Shown here piece after piece: positions 1-6,339 of a stretch of DNA of 17,240 bases. The notes below the pieces were generated by a model. That model was not told the origin of the DNA and ran no database searches. It worked only from the letters and a program-made list of their open reading frames with translations. The position numbers were made by a program, and so were the translations under genes. Source of the DNA: CAZFIM01 sp964519615 (GTDB lineage: Bacteria; Chloroflexota; Dehalococcoidia; GIF9; UBA5629); contig CAZFIM010000055.1 in the NCBI GenBank assembly GCA_964519615.1, positions 1 through 17,240 on the forward strand, given 5' to 3'. Position 1 is the first letter of the stretch. Each line of letters opens with the position of its first letter.

Positions 1-2
1 AA

Positions 3-437
3 AGCCGGCGCGGACGGAATGCACAGGAGGTACTGCGAATAGAGGGTAAAAAGATCGATTTTGTAATGCTCACTGGTGAAGCACAGCAGTATGGGGTGAC
101 ATACTATCTGGATTTTCTGGTAAAGAGAAACCGTATTTTCTCCGGTCAAAAAGTATCTAACACTATATTGAAAATTAGAAAAGGCTCGCCGCTGAATAGT
201 GAAATAGATGGTTTTTATTGGCAAGGTGATCCTGTGCTGCAACAGAAGTTGAATGACGACTACCGTCTCAGTGATATGCTTATGCAAGCAAACCGGAAAT
301 ATATAAAAGGCGGCATTACCATTTATCCGGAACCACGCAAGTCCTATGCGCGTATACGGGTGGGACATCAACTGCTGGAACCCGAGATGATAAAAGTGGT
401 AGACGCAATAGCCGGATACATCAAGAAAAGCTATTAA
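3..437 (+). CDS. Hypothetical protein, 5'-truncated by the window edge
   Basis: The reading frame is open from the first bases of the window to the stop at 435-437. The first in-frame ATG is at 66, but it has no ribosome binding site at a usable distance, and the codons before it read like protein (VLRIEGKKIDFV). I therefore take the gene to begin outside the window. The visible part is about 144 residues, mixed charged and aromatic, with no cysteine pair, signal peptide or membrane segment. It ends in a lysine-rich tail (AGYIKKSY). A purine run at 26-31 looks like an SD sequence but is followed by no start codon in frame. I do not recognise the family. No terminator is evident in the roughly 210 bases before the next gene. 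Confidence 0.6.
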   Translation, partial: SRRGRNAQEVLRIEGKKIDFVMLTGEAQQYGVTYYLDFLVKRNRIFSGQKVSNTILKIRKGSPLNSEIDGFYWQGDPVLQQKLNDDYRLSDMLMQANRKYIKGGITIYPEPRKSYARIRVGHQLLEPEMIKVVDAIAGYIKKSY

Positions 438-647
438 CGTTTTGGCTATTATCTCTATTATCTTGTTCAGTTATTGGAATAAGTAATTCTAAACTGCGTT
501 CATAAGTCTTATTTCCTGGCACACTATTTCATAATTATCCATTGACTTCTTGTCATTGTGGTCTTACAATAAATATCCTTTTAAGATAACAGAGAATATT
601 TGGCATATTGTTGTTCTCAGACATTTCCCTCTTTATGAATATCGCGC

Positions 648-1610
648 ATGGACGTTACAATGGAAAAAGGCATTAATAACAGATCTCCGGATAGAGGACA
701 CTTAAAAGAAAAGGCATCCAGACTATCAATAATCGTTATTGCTTTTCTTATTGTAATGAAGCTTGTTGCCAGCTTTATTACCGGAAGTATCGGGATGAGG
801 GCAGATGCCATTCATAGCGTAATAGATCTGATTGGTGCTGTGATCGGCTATATTGCCATCAGGATAGCCCGAAAACCTCCGGATAAACAACATGCCTTCG
901 GTCACGGCAAGACGGAAGACATAGCTGGTTTTATAATAGCAATTTTAATCTTTATTGCTGCTGTATCCATAGTTTACGAAGCTGCTGGCAAGATGATAGA
1001 AGGTAGTGTTGTGGGTATGGTGAGCATCGGTATCTATGTTACCGCGGCAGCTATAGTAATAAATATATTTATTTCATGGTATGTTTTTCGCGTTGCACGT
1101 GCTACTGAATCTATAGCTCTGGAAGCAACGGCAAGGGACATGACGGCAGATATTATGAGTTCTGTTGCCGTATTGCTTGGTTTGATACTGGTTAAGTTTA
1201 CGGGTTTCACAATTATTGATTCTGTGGTGGCTTTGATAGTATCTATTCTTATTGGCAAGGCGGCTTATGATACTATGAGAAAATCCATACGCGGATTGAT
1301 GGATACAAAATTGCCTGAGGAAGAAGAAGAAAAAATAAGATCGACTGTATTAAAACGTACAGGAGAATTTCTTGATGTTCATCAATTACGATCGCGCAAG
1401 TCGGGTGATCACAGGTATGTAGATTTTCATGTAGTTGTTCCAAAGGATATGAGCGTTGAAAGAGCACATGAACTATGTGATCAGGTAGAATCCGAGATTA
1501 AACAGGAGCTTCCTAAAGCAGATGTAACCATTCATATCGAACCGTGTTTAAAAGAGTGCGAAAACTGCGGGGCTGAATGTTCGAAATCAGGGAAAGGTGG
1601 ATACGGTTGA
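648..1610 (+). CDS. Cation diffusion facilitator (CDF) metal efflux transporter
   Basis: This is a 320-residue CDF antiporter of the FieF/ZitB superfamily, expected to export divalent cations (Zn, Fe, Mn or similar) from the cytoplasm against protons. About six membrane segments lie between residues 25 and 205. The transport-site motif in TM2 is H56-x3-D60 and that in TM5 is D164-x3-D168. The cytoplasmic loop holds a His-rich piece (QHAFGHGKTE, residues 81-90). The C-terminal domain (about 225-300) has the usual ferredoxin-like fold pattern, with DVHQLRSRKSG, VDFHVVV and TIHIEP. After it comes an unusual tail with four cysteines (C300, C304, C307, C311) that most CDFs lack. The start at 648 is uncertain because the SD is weak; an in-frame ATG lies at 660. 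Metal specificity cannot be read from the sequence. The gene converges with the next one. Confidence 0.93.
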   Translation: MDVTMEKGINNRSPDRGHLKEKASRLSIIVIAFLIVMKLVASFITGSIGMRADAIHSVIDLIGAVIGYIAIRIARKPPDKQHAFGHGKTEDIAGFIIAILIFIAAVSIVYEAAGKMIEGSVVGMVSIGIYVTAAAIVINIFISWYVFRVARATESIALEATARDMTADIMSSVAVLLGLILVKFTGFTIIDSVVALIVSILIGKAAYDTMRKSIRGLMDTKLPEEEEEKIRSTVLKRTGEFLDVHQLRSRKSGDHRYVDFHVVVPKDMSVERAHELCDQVESEIKQELPKADVTIHIEPCLKECENCGAECSKSGKGGYG

Positions 1611-1624
1611 TGACATATATACAG

Positions 1625-1891
1625 TTACTCTTTTAAATTTTTCTTTGCCTGCTTAACCCGTTTTTTTATCCTTTTCTTCTCTAATTTTGCTATTTTGCTA
1701 TCCCGTAGACTGTTTGTATCTTCGCGGGTGGTTTGTTCATAAGACGGCACAGCAATCCGTTCAGCGGGGTTTTTACGTTTTTTAACCTTATCTATTATTG
1801 CCATGCTCAAATAACGGCCAAAGTATCCGATAAAACCGGCGGCAAATGCAAGGCCAATCCATTTGAGTACATCAAGCGTTCTATCTCCCAT
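1625..1891 (-). CDS. Small membrane-anchored basic protein, unknown function
   Basis: This 88-residue protein has one hydrophobic segment near the N-terminus (about residues 9-33, WIGLAFAAGFIGYFGRYL). A strongly basic C-terminal half follows, ending in a Lys/Arg/Glu-rich stretch (about 66-88) that looks helical and could form a coiled coil or bind nucleic acid or lipid. The positive-inside rule would put the tail in the cytoplasm. The start has only a weak GGA-type SD. A possible promoter (TTGACT, 16 bases, AATAAC) lies upstream on the minus strand. It ends 14 bases from the end of the CDF gene, tail to tail. The membrane-plus-basic design argues for a real gene rather than an antisense shadow. 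I do not recognise the family. Confidence 0.6.
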   Translation of the reverse strand: MGDRTLDVLKWIGLAFAAGFIGYFGRYLSMAIIDKVKKRKNPAERIAVPSYEQTTREDTNSLRDSKIAKLEKKRIKKRVKQAKKNLKE

Positions 1892-1928
1892 CTCGATATC
1901 CGTTATTGCTTTTCAATGATGGTAGTCA

Positions 1929-1951
1929 ATTGAGTTTGCTATTAGCTCAAT
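1929..1951. repeat. Short inverted repeat upstream of the small membrane protein gene
   Basis: ATTGAG at 1929-1934 and CTCAAT at 1946-1951 form a perfect 6-base inverted repeat with an 11-base centre. It lies about 40 bases upstream of the start at 1891, beside a possible minus-strand -35 element. It could be an operator or a chance palindrome. Confidence 0.25.
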
Positions 1952-2060
1952 CGTCTGTTGCTTGCGTGGGAAAATGCTCACAGGTTTGAGAAGAATATCT
2001 CATATTATAGCAAGGTTATTCACGATAATACAGGTATGGAATGTTGTATTTTGGGAGGAA

Positions 2061-2096
2061 TTAAAAAACAGGCAGGCCTTGTTTAGCCTGCCTGTT
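2061..2096 (-). terminator. Rho-independent terminator of the cyclase gene
   Basis: A perfect 11-bp stem (AACAGGCAGGC at 2067-2077, GCCTGCCTGTT at 2086-2096) encloses an 8-base loop. On the minus strand it is followed by a run of six T (2068 down to 2063). It lies about 60 bases past the stop of the cyclase gene at 2158, in the right orientation. This is the clearest terminator in the window. Confidence 0.9.
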
Positions 2097-2157
2097 AATT
2101 CACTTTTGTGGCATTACTACAGTCTCTGCAGTCGTATCCCGGCAGTTGCGCTGTTGT

Positions 2158-2919
2158 CTACTCCTCAGCAATAGCTACCAGGCGTACGAAACCGCCGTCT
2201 GCCATCTCGCAGCGGAAGGGGAATGATGCGATTGTCATACGTTTACCTGTAATCAGATCGACATCACCGCCGGCGTTTTCTACGGTTACGATGCCGTTGC
2301 GTAGCAGAATGCGGTGACAGGGCTCGTATTCGGGAAACTCGACATCAGGATCGCGTCCTGTTTCTTTTCTGAAAGATTTGTCAAGCCATGGCATAGTCTG
2401 AGAAAGAGGATAGTGCCAGAGAGGACTATCAGTAGCGCCCCATGTACCGGCAACAGCTTTGACTCCTTTTTTAACCAGCCAGTTAGCTGCATCCGGTCCG
2501 AGTCCGGGATAGTGATTGTAGTATTCATAGTTGTCCCAGCGCCAGTATTTGTGCCAGCCCGTATTGAATACGACATAATCACCTTTCTCGATCTTGGGAG
2601 TCGCCTTCTCCAGGTCATCCGGGGTAATGATGTGCCATTTCTCCATATGGCGAAAATCAACTATGATGCCGGTTCCGTAACAGCTCTCCAGCGGAATCTT
2701 GTCCATCATAATACCGCCTTCTGCTGGATGCAGAACATGGCTAGGCGCATCGATGTGGGTACCGGCGTGCAGTGTACCAGTATATATTACGCTCCGTTTG
2801 TGGAACCTTTCAAGATACTCTCCACGCTGGAAAATGAGGTCCTGTCTGGGACCGGGGAAGGGCCAGAGTGGTGTATCAGTACCCCACGGTTGCGAGAGAT
2901 CATAAATTTTTGTGGCCAT
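2158..2919 (-). CDS. Cyclase-family metal-dependent hydrolase (kynurenine formamidase-like)
   Basis: This 253-residue protein belongs to the cyclase family (Pfam PF04199), which holds kynurenine formamidases, isatin hydrolases and other metal-dependent C-N or C-C ring hydrolases. The signature HAGTHIDAP (residues 51-59) supplies the metal ligands His51, His55 and Asp57. The N-terminal YDLSQPWGTDTPLWP is typical of the family opening. There is no signal peptide, so it is cytoplasmic. The start is firm: AAGGAGA lies about 5 bases before the ATG at 2919. It has its own promoter and terminator and is monocistronic. The substrate cannot be inferred; no tryptophan-catabolism gene is nearby, so kynurenine formamidase is not a safe name. 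A role on a ring product made by a transhydroxylase such as that at 14679 is possible but speculative. Confidence 0.92.
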   Translation of the reverse strand: MATKIYDLSQPWGTDTPLWPFPGPRQDLIFQRGEYLERFHKRSVIYTGTLHAGTHIDAPSHVLHPAEGGIMMDKIPLESCYGTGIIVDFRHMEKWHIITPDDLEKATPKIEKGDYVVFNTGWHKYWRWDNYEYYNHYPGLGPDAANWLVKKGVKAVAGTWGATDSPLWHYPLSQTMPWLDKSFRKETGRDPDVEFPEYEPCHRILLRNGIVTVENAGGDVDLITGKRMTIASFPFRCEMADGGFVRLVAIAEE

Positions 2920-2959
2920 GTTATCTCCTTTCTGATGATAATAATAGTAGTTGATATAA

Positions 2960-2988
2960 ATTATAGTACATTTAACAGCCGCTATCCA
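2960..2988 (-). promoter_or_regulatory. Sigma-70 type promoter for the cyclase gene
   Basis: Read on the minus strand, TGGATA (2988-2983) is followed after 17 bases by TATAAT (2965-2960). The -10 is perfect and the -35 matches 4 of 6. The predicted transcript would start near 2953, about 34 bases before the ATG. Confidence 0.6.
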
Positions 2989-3154
2989 ATCAAGGTGGAT
3001 AAAATGTCGGCTTCACAAGACAATTACTTTAAGTAACGGCAGGGGAAAATTAAAAATAGTAAGACTAACTAGAGATTCTCTGTTAATATTTTTACATGGA
3101 GAACAAACGCATTTTTACAATATTATTGACGCGAATTGTAAAATATAGTTATAC

Positions 3155-3193
3155 CCGGACCAGCTTAATACGGGAATATATTAACTGGTCCGG
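3155..3193. repeat. Large inverted repeat, possible terminator of the repeat-peptide gene
   Basis: CCGGACCAG (3155-3163) pairs with CTGGTCCGG (3185-3193), and TTAA (3165-3168) pairs with TTAA (3181-3184). Together they give a 13-bp stem with one bulged C and a 12-base loop. A second, weaker stem (ATGGTTA at 3206-3212, TAACCAT at 3228-3234) lies between it and the peptide gene stop at 3250. Neither has a good T-run on the minus strand, so termination is only inferred. A regulatory or processing hairpin is also possible. Confidence 0.5.
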
Positions 3194-3249
3194 ATACTGA
3201 ATTACATGGTTAATAATAAATCCGGGCTAACCATCCGGTTAAGACAGGT

Positions 3250-3426
3250 TTACTGTACTCCGTTTATCCAGGGAGCGCCCTCATAGTCGCCGGTGCCGTC
3301 TACCCAGGCGAAGCCCTCATAATCTCCAACCCCGTTTATCCAGGGAGCACCAGCAAATGCCGCTGTAGGCAATACCAGGAAAGATAATGCGGTCAATAAA
3401 ATAACAGCTATAGCAATTTTCTTCAC
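3250..3426 (-). CDS. Small exported peptide with 12-residue tandem repeats
   Basis: A 58-codon gene starts at GTG (3426). AAAGGAG lies about 6 bases upstream of it and the stop is TAA at 3252-3250. Residues 1-25 form a textbook Sec signal peptide: MKK, a hydrophobic core, then an AFA cleavage site. The predicted mature part is only 33 residues and consists of repeats: APWINGVGDYEG, FAWVDGTGDYEG, then a partial APWINGVQ. The units keep a W and an N/D-G in each copy, and the first two keep GDYEG, so the mature peptide is acidic and aromatic. The 36-nt repeat is visible in the DNA: near-identical copies of about 20 bases at 3260 and 3332 lie 72 bases apart. It has no cysteine and no sortase or lipobox signal. 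I recognise no family. It is divergent from an Ig lipoprotein gene and sits behind a near-consensus promoter and a long leader. Confidence 0.8.
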   Translation of the reverse strand: MKKIAIAVILLTALSFLVLPTAAFAGAPWINGVGDYEGFAWVDGTGDYEGAPWINGVQ

Positions 3427-3458
3427 AACATACTCCTTTTTTCATATTTTACGAGCAT
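3423..3458 (-). CDS. Possible 11-codon leader ORF overlapping the repeat-peptide start
   Basis: ATG at 3458-3456 opens an 11-residue frame (MLVKYEKRSML). Its stop TGA (3425-3423) overlaps the GTG start of the repeat-peptide gene as GTGA. That overlap is a common arrangement for translational coupling. Its own SD is weak (GGTAAA just upstream). The SD used by the downstream gene lies inside it. It may be fortuitous; the overlap is the only support. Confidence 0.25.
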   Translation of the reverse strand: MLVKYEKRSML

Positions 3459-3588
3459 TTTACCAGCTATAAATATTCTACCCTTAAAGATGTAAACACC
3501 TCCTTTGCAAATACCCGGTACTCACCGGAATTATATGAAAGGGTACAGCCCTACTGATATCAATCCCGGGACAATGTTTTCCTTTCAG
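3427..3588 (-). promoter_or_regulatory. Structured 5' leader of the repeat-peptide mRNA, unassigned
   Basis: From the predicted transcript start (about 3588) to the GTG at 3426 there are roughly 160 bases. Read on the minus strand, several pairings are visible. TGAAAGG (3587-3581) can pair with CCTTTCA (3542-3536), closing a domain that holds the palindrome CCCGGG (3570-3565). GGG-CTGTA-CCC (3551-3541) overlaps the second arm of that pairing. CCGGT-GAGT-ACCGG (3528-3515) is a perfect tetraloop hairpin, and its 3' strand could instead pair with the CCCGG at 3570. An SD-like AAAGGAGG (3506-3499) has no start codon behind it. The mutually exclusive pairings look like a switch. I could not match it to TPP, SAM, cobalamin, c-di-GMP, fluoride or preQ1 riboswitches. 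Confidence 0.45.
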
Positions 3589-3594
3589 TGAATT

Positions 3595-3623
3595 ATTATA
3601 TCTTTAGTGTTTACTATTATCAA
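3595..3623 (-). promoter_or_regulatory. Near-consensus sigma-70 promoter for the repeat-peptide gene
   Basis: On the minus strand TTGATA (3623-3618), 17 bases, then TATAAT (3600-3595). Eleven of twelve consensus bases match with ideal spacing. Transcription would begin near 3588, so the leader is about 160 bases. Such a strong promoter suggests abundant expression of the peptide. Confidence 0.7.
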
Positions 3624-3711
3624 TACATTTTTCCTTATTTTAGTGTATAACAGTACTATAGTAACCGCTCATTATAAATGAAGTGTATACCATAGATGTG
3701 ACTGGTTGCTG

Positions 3712-3740
3712 TTGACAATCAGGTGTACTGAAGGTAGATT
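3712..3740 (+). promoter_or_regulatory. Sigma-70 promoter for the Ig lipoprotein gene
   Basis: TTGACA (3712-3717), 17 bases, TAGATT (3735-3740): a perfect -35 and a -10 matching 4 of 6. The start site would fall near 3747, giving a very short 5' UTR whose SD is AAGGAAG (3746-3752). It diverges from the repeat-peptide promoter about 90 bases away. Confidence 0.6.
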
Positions 3741-3760
3741 CTATTAAGGAAGTTAAAATA

Positions 3761-5449
3761 GTGAGGCTGTCCGATGTGAGAAAAATTATATTCTTATTAC
3801 TATTTATACTTGTCTGGTTATTGGGATGTTATCCTGAAATTCCATCTCCTGAGGTTAAGGAAAATAAAAAGCCGTCTGCATTTATTGAACAAATTACTCC
3901 TCTTGAAAGCTTTGAGGGTGAACCAATAAGTTTCAGGGGCTCCGGGGTTGATGAAGATGGTTTAATTGTTGCGTATAGATGGTACTCCGACCTGGATGGT
4001 CAGCTATCCACATCAGAAGTCTATGAAACGGATTTGCTTTCCGAAGGGAGTCATACCATCTTGTTTCAAGTTCAAGATAATGACGGGCAATGGTCTGATA
4101 ATGTTCAGCATAGTATTAAAGTTCTTCAACCGCCTCTTCCCCCTGAAATAATATATTTTCAAGTATCGCCCGAGAGGATTAGTTATGGAGACGCGGCGAT
4201 GTTGCGCTGGTATGTTACCAGTGCAACAACTATTTATCTTAACGAAGGTATTGGAAATGTTCATGAGTATGGCAGTATTGAAGTATCTCCACTTCTTTCC
4301 ACATCATACACACTTATTGCTTCAAATGAGGGCGGCAGCACTACAGCAGATATCAATATTCTGGTTATACCTTCCAGGACTGGTCTACCCGTTATAAACA
4401 GTTTTGAGTCAGTTCCAGGTTCCATAATGGCGAATGCTACCGCCGATTTGGCATGGAATGTTTCCAACGCGGATTATGTACAGATTGACCCGGGCATAGG
4501 AATAGCTGAGCCGGTAGGTTCGGTAAATATCTCACCGGATGCCACGACGATTTATACTCTTACAGCATATAGTAGTACTGGTATTGTTACGGCCAGTACA
4601 CAGGTACTGGTTTCGGACACAACTGCGGTTGGAAAAGCAGACCTGAATATAACAGGCATTGCAAGAGTTGAAATTAAAGAAGGCCTGGTTATCGAATATA
4701 CAATCACTAATTCAGGGATGGGTGATTCTCCCTCCAGTGTGACTAAGCTTTATGCCAATGGCGTTTTTCGTGCAAGTGATACTGTGGGACCGTTATCTGC
4801 CGGAAGCTCTGTTACCCGACAGATTTCACAATGGCTGTATGATCCTACCAACAGTGTTATTGAGCTGAATGTTGATGCTGAACACTCTGTAGCTGAGAGT
4901 GACGAAACCAATAACAGTAAAACGGTTTTATTCCCGGTCAGAACCGTATACGACTTTGTGGAAAATGCTTCCGATGCTCAATGGGGGGATGCATATCCAT
5001 ATAAATCCCTTGAATTTGGTGAGATTGAAAGTGTTGATAATGGGATGGTATTTATTACAAAAAATGCTATTTTAGAGGATGCAAGCGGGCCGGTTGCCCT
5101 TCTGGAAAGCCGGCCGCGTAATACATTCAATGGATGGATTATTGGTGAGTATAGCCCCGGAATTACCATTGAGCCCGGCTGCTATTTTTATGGTTTGGTT
5201 GGATTAATGCAAGGCGCTATAGCAGGCGATGTTACTTTTCATGTGTATATCAGGGAAAGTTCTGAAATGGAATGGACAGAGCTCTCCAGCGGCGTGTATG
5301 ACTGGTATGATTATAAAATTAAACCATTTGTTATTCGTATACCTGTTTCATATTTCGGGGAAAAGGTAGATTTCAGCCTCCGTGTTAGTGCGAATGGAGA
5401 ACCGCTGCAGGATTGGGCTGTATGGCTGGAAGCTAAACTTATCCGCTAG
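3761..5449 (+). CDS. Surface lipoprotein with Ig-like repeats and a CARDB domain
   Basis: This 562-residue protein starts at GTG with AAGGAAG 8 bases upstream. A second in-frame GTG at 3776 would give a shorter n-region but has no SD. A lipoprotein signal peptide ends in the lipobox L20-L21-G22-C23, so the mature protein is lipid-anchored and faces outside. In order it shows: a PKD/Ig-like domain (about 38-125, with GLIVAYRWYSD and SEGSHTILFQVQDNDGQWSD); two homologous Ig-like repeats (about 127-205 and 208-285, each with a central W followed by a SxxTxYTL strand); a CARDB domain (about 292-395, with VIEYTITNSG and the AESDETNNSK signature); and a C-terminal beta-rich domain (about 396-562) that I do not recognise. 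Such architectures serve adhesion, glycan or protein binding. No catalytic motif is visible. Confidence 0.88.
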   Translation: MRLSDVRKIIFLLLFILVWLLGCYPEIPSPEVKENKKPSAFIEQITPLESFEGEPISFRGSGVDEDGLIVAYRWYSDLDGQLSTSEVYETDLLSEGSHTILFQVQDNDGQWSDNVQHSIKVLQPPLPPEIIYFQVSPERISYGDAAMLRWYVTSATTIYLNEGIGNVHEYGSIEVSPLLSTSYTLIASNEGGSTTADINILVIPSRTGLPVINSFESVPGSIMANATADLAWNVSNADYVQIDPGIGIAEPVGSVNISPDATTIYTLTAYSSTGIVTASTQVLVSDTTAVGKADLNITGIARVEIKEGLVIEYTITNSGMGDSPSSVTKLYANGVFRASDTVGPLSAGSSVTRQISQWLYDPTNSVIELNVDAEHSVAESDETNNSKTVLFPVRTVYDFVENASDAQWGDAYPYKSLEFGEIESVDNGMVFITKNAILEDASGPVALLESRPRNTFNGWIIGEYSPGITIEPGCYFYGLVGLMQGAIAGDVTFHVYIRESSEMEWTELSSGVYDWYDYKIKPFVIRIPVSYFGEKVDFSLRVSANGEPLQDWAVWLEAKLIR

Positions 5450-5516
5450 CGTTTTGATGTATTAGTCGGAAACACATATACGGTTTGTCCAGACACAAAG
5501 AGGTATTAGTTAATAG

Positions 5517-5551
5517 AATGCGTATAGAGAAGCGCATTTAATTGTTATAAT
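5517..5551 (+). promoter_or_regulatory. Extended -10 promoter with overlapping inverted repeat, upstream of the ThyA-like gene
   Basis: TGT-TATAAT (5543-5551) is a perfect extended -10 element, about 60 bases before the ATG at 5613. The -35 region is poor (TATAGA), as is usual for extended -10 promoters. An inverted repeat AATGCG (5517-5522) / CGCATT (5533-5538) lies just upstream across the -35 position. It may be an operator or a weak hairpin ending the lipoprotein transcript. Confidence 0.5.
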
Positions 5552-5612
5552 ATACGGGTGGTGCAAAGGCCCATTATTATCCGATTGTTCAATTCAGGAA
5601 AAGGAGCTCTAG

Positions 5613-6293
5613 ATGCCATATGAAAATGCAATACCAGATAAACCTTTTGACCTGACTGTAATTCATGCTGTAGGTTTGAGTGATGCGTGGTTTCAATGTC
5701 TGGGTAAAGCTTTGTTTGAAGGAAGAACGTATCTTATTCAACAGGGAAGCTTTACAGGTATGCATAGAAAGGAGATACCGCTTGTATCTGTAATCATCAA
5801 TCGACCGGATATACGACCGCTGAGCCCAATTGTGCCGCCCGGCGTACCGGCGCCCGCAACCGATGAGAACATAGAGGAATATATGTCATATCTGATAACA
5901 GCCGATAAAAAACCGGATGAGCAGTATACCTACGGTGAGGATTTGTCTCATCAGATTGATGAGATAATACGACGTTACAAACTGGGTTTTGATACCAATC
6001 AGATGTGCATGTCTGTAGGAAGTTCAGCCAGCATTTATCTGGATGATCCGCAATGTATGCGGGTGGTCGATACGCGTATTCAGGATGGAATGCTTCATTT
6101 CATTTTATATTTTCGCAGCTGGGATCTGTGGGGTGGTTTTCCCACTAACCTGGGTGGGCTGCAGTTATTAAAGGAATATATGGCAGGTGAGATCGGAGTT
6201 AAAGACGGCTCAATAGTAGCTTTCAGCAAAGGGCTGCATCTGTACGAACATTGCTGGGACCTGGCGAAGATGGTCTTAAAAATTGAACTTTAA
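5613..6293 (+). CDS. Thymidylate synthase-fold protein, archaeal-type ThyA-like
   Basis: This 226-residue protein is shorter than bacterial ThyA (about 264) but near the archaeal thymidylate synthase/dCMP hydroxymethylase group. The start is supported by AAGGAG 8 bases upstream. The C-terminal half carries the fold's signature in order: a candidate nucleophile Cys148 (DDPQCMRVVD), where canonical ThyA has PPC; the arginine motif YFRSWDLWGG (R168, S169, D171); an Asn in FPTNLGGLQLL (N179); and HLYEH (H209, Y211), equivalent to the HxY pair that contacts the deoxyribose of dUMP. The expected reaction is methylene-tetrahydrofolate-dependent methylation of dUMP to dTMP in the cytoplasm. The degenerate Cys motif and the short N-terminal part leave open another pyrimidine C5 modification or loss of activity. 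It has its own promoter and probable terminator. Confidence 0.75.
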   Translation: MPYENAIPDKPFDLTVIHAVGLSDAWFQCLGKALFEGRTYLIQQGSFTGMHRKEIPLVSVIINRPDIRPLSPIVPPGVPAPATDENIEEYMSYLITADKKPDEQYTYGEDLSHQIDEIIRRYKLGFDTNQMCMSVGSSASIYLDDPQCMRVVDTRIQDGMLHFILYFRSWDLWGGFPTNLGGLQLLKEYMAGEIGVKDGSIVAFSKGLHLYEHCWDLAKMVLKIEL

Positions 6294-6295
6294 CA

Positions 6296-6321
6296 ACAGG
6301 TTTCGCCCTGTATTTATTTTT
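6296..6321 (+). terminator. Probable Rho-independent terminator after the ThyA-like gene
   Basis: ACAGG (6296-6300), a 6-base loop, CCTGT (6307-6311), then ATTTATTTTT. The stem is only 5 bp but it starts 3 bases after the stop and is followed by a T-rich tract. Confidence 0.45.
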
Positions 6322-6339
6322 GCTTTACTGGCAAACGAA

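Noticed and set aside
2314..3036. 240-codon plus-strand frame opposite the cyclase gene
   Set aside because: It is antisense to a well-supported enzyme with HxGTHxDxP, SD, promoter and terminator. It has no SD and an unprotein-like composition.
3427..3588. Identification of the leader as a known riboswitch (c-di-GMP, TPP, cobalamin, SAM, fluoride, preQ1)
   Set aside because: None of the conserved core sequences of these classes could be found in the right order.
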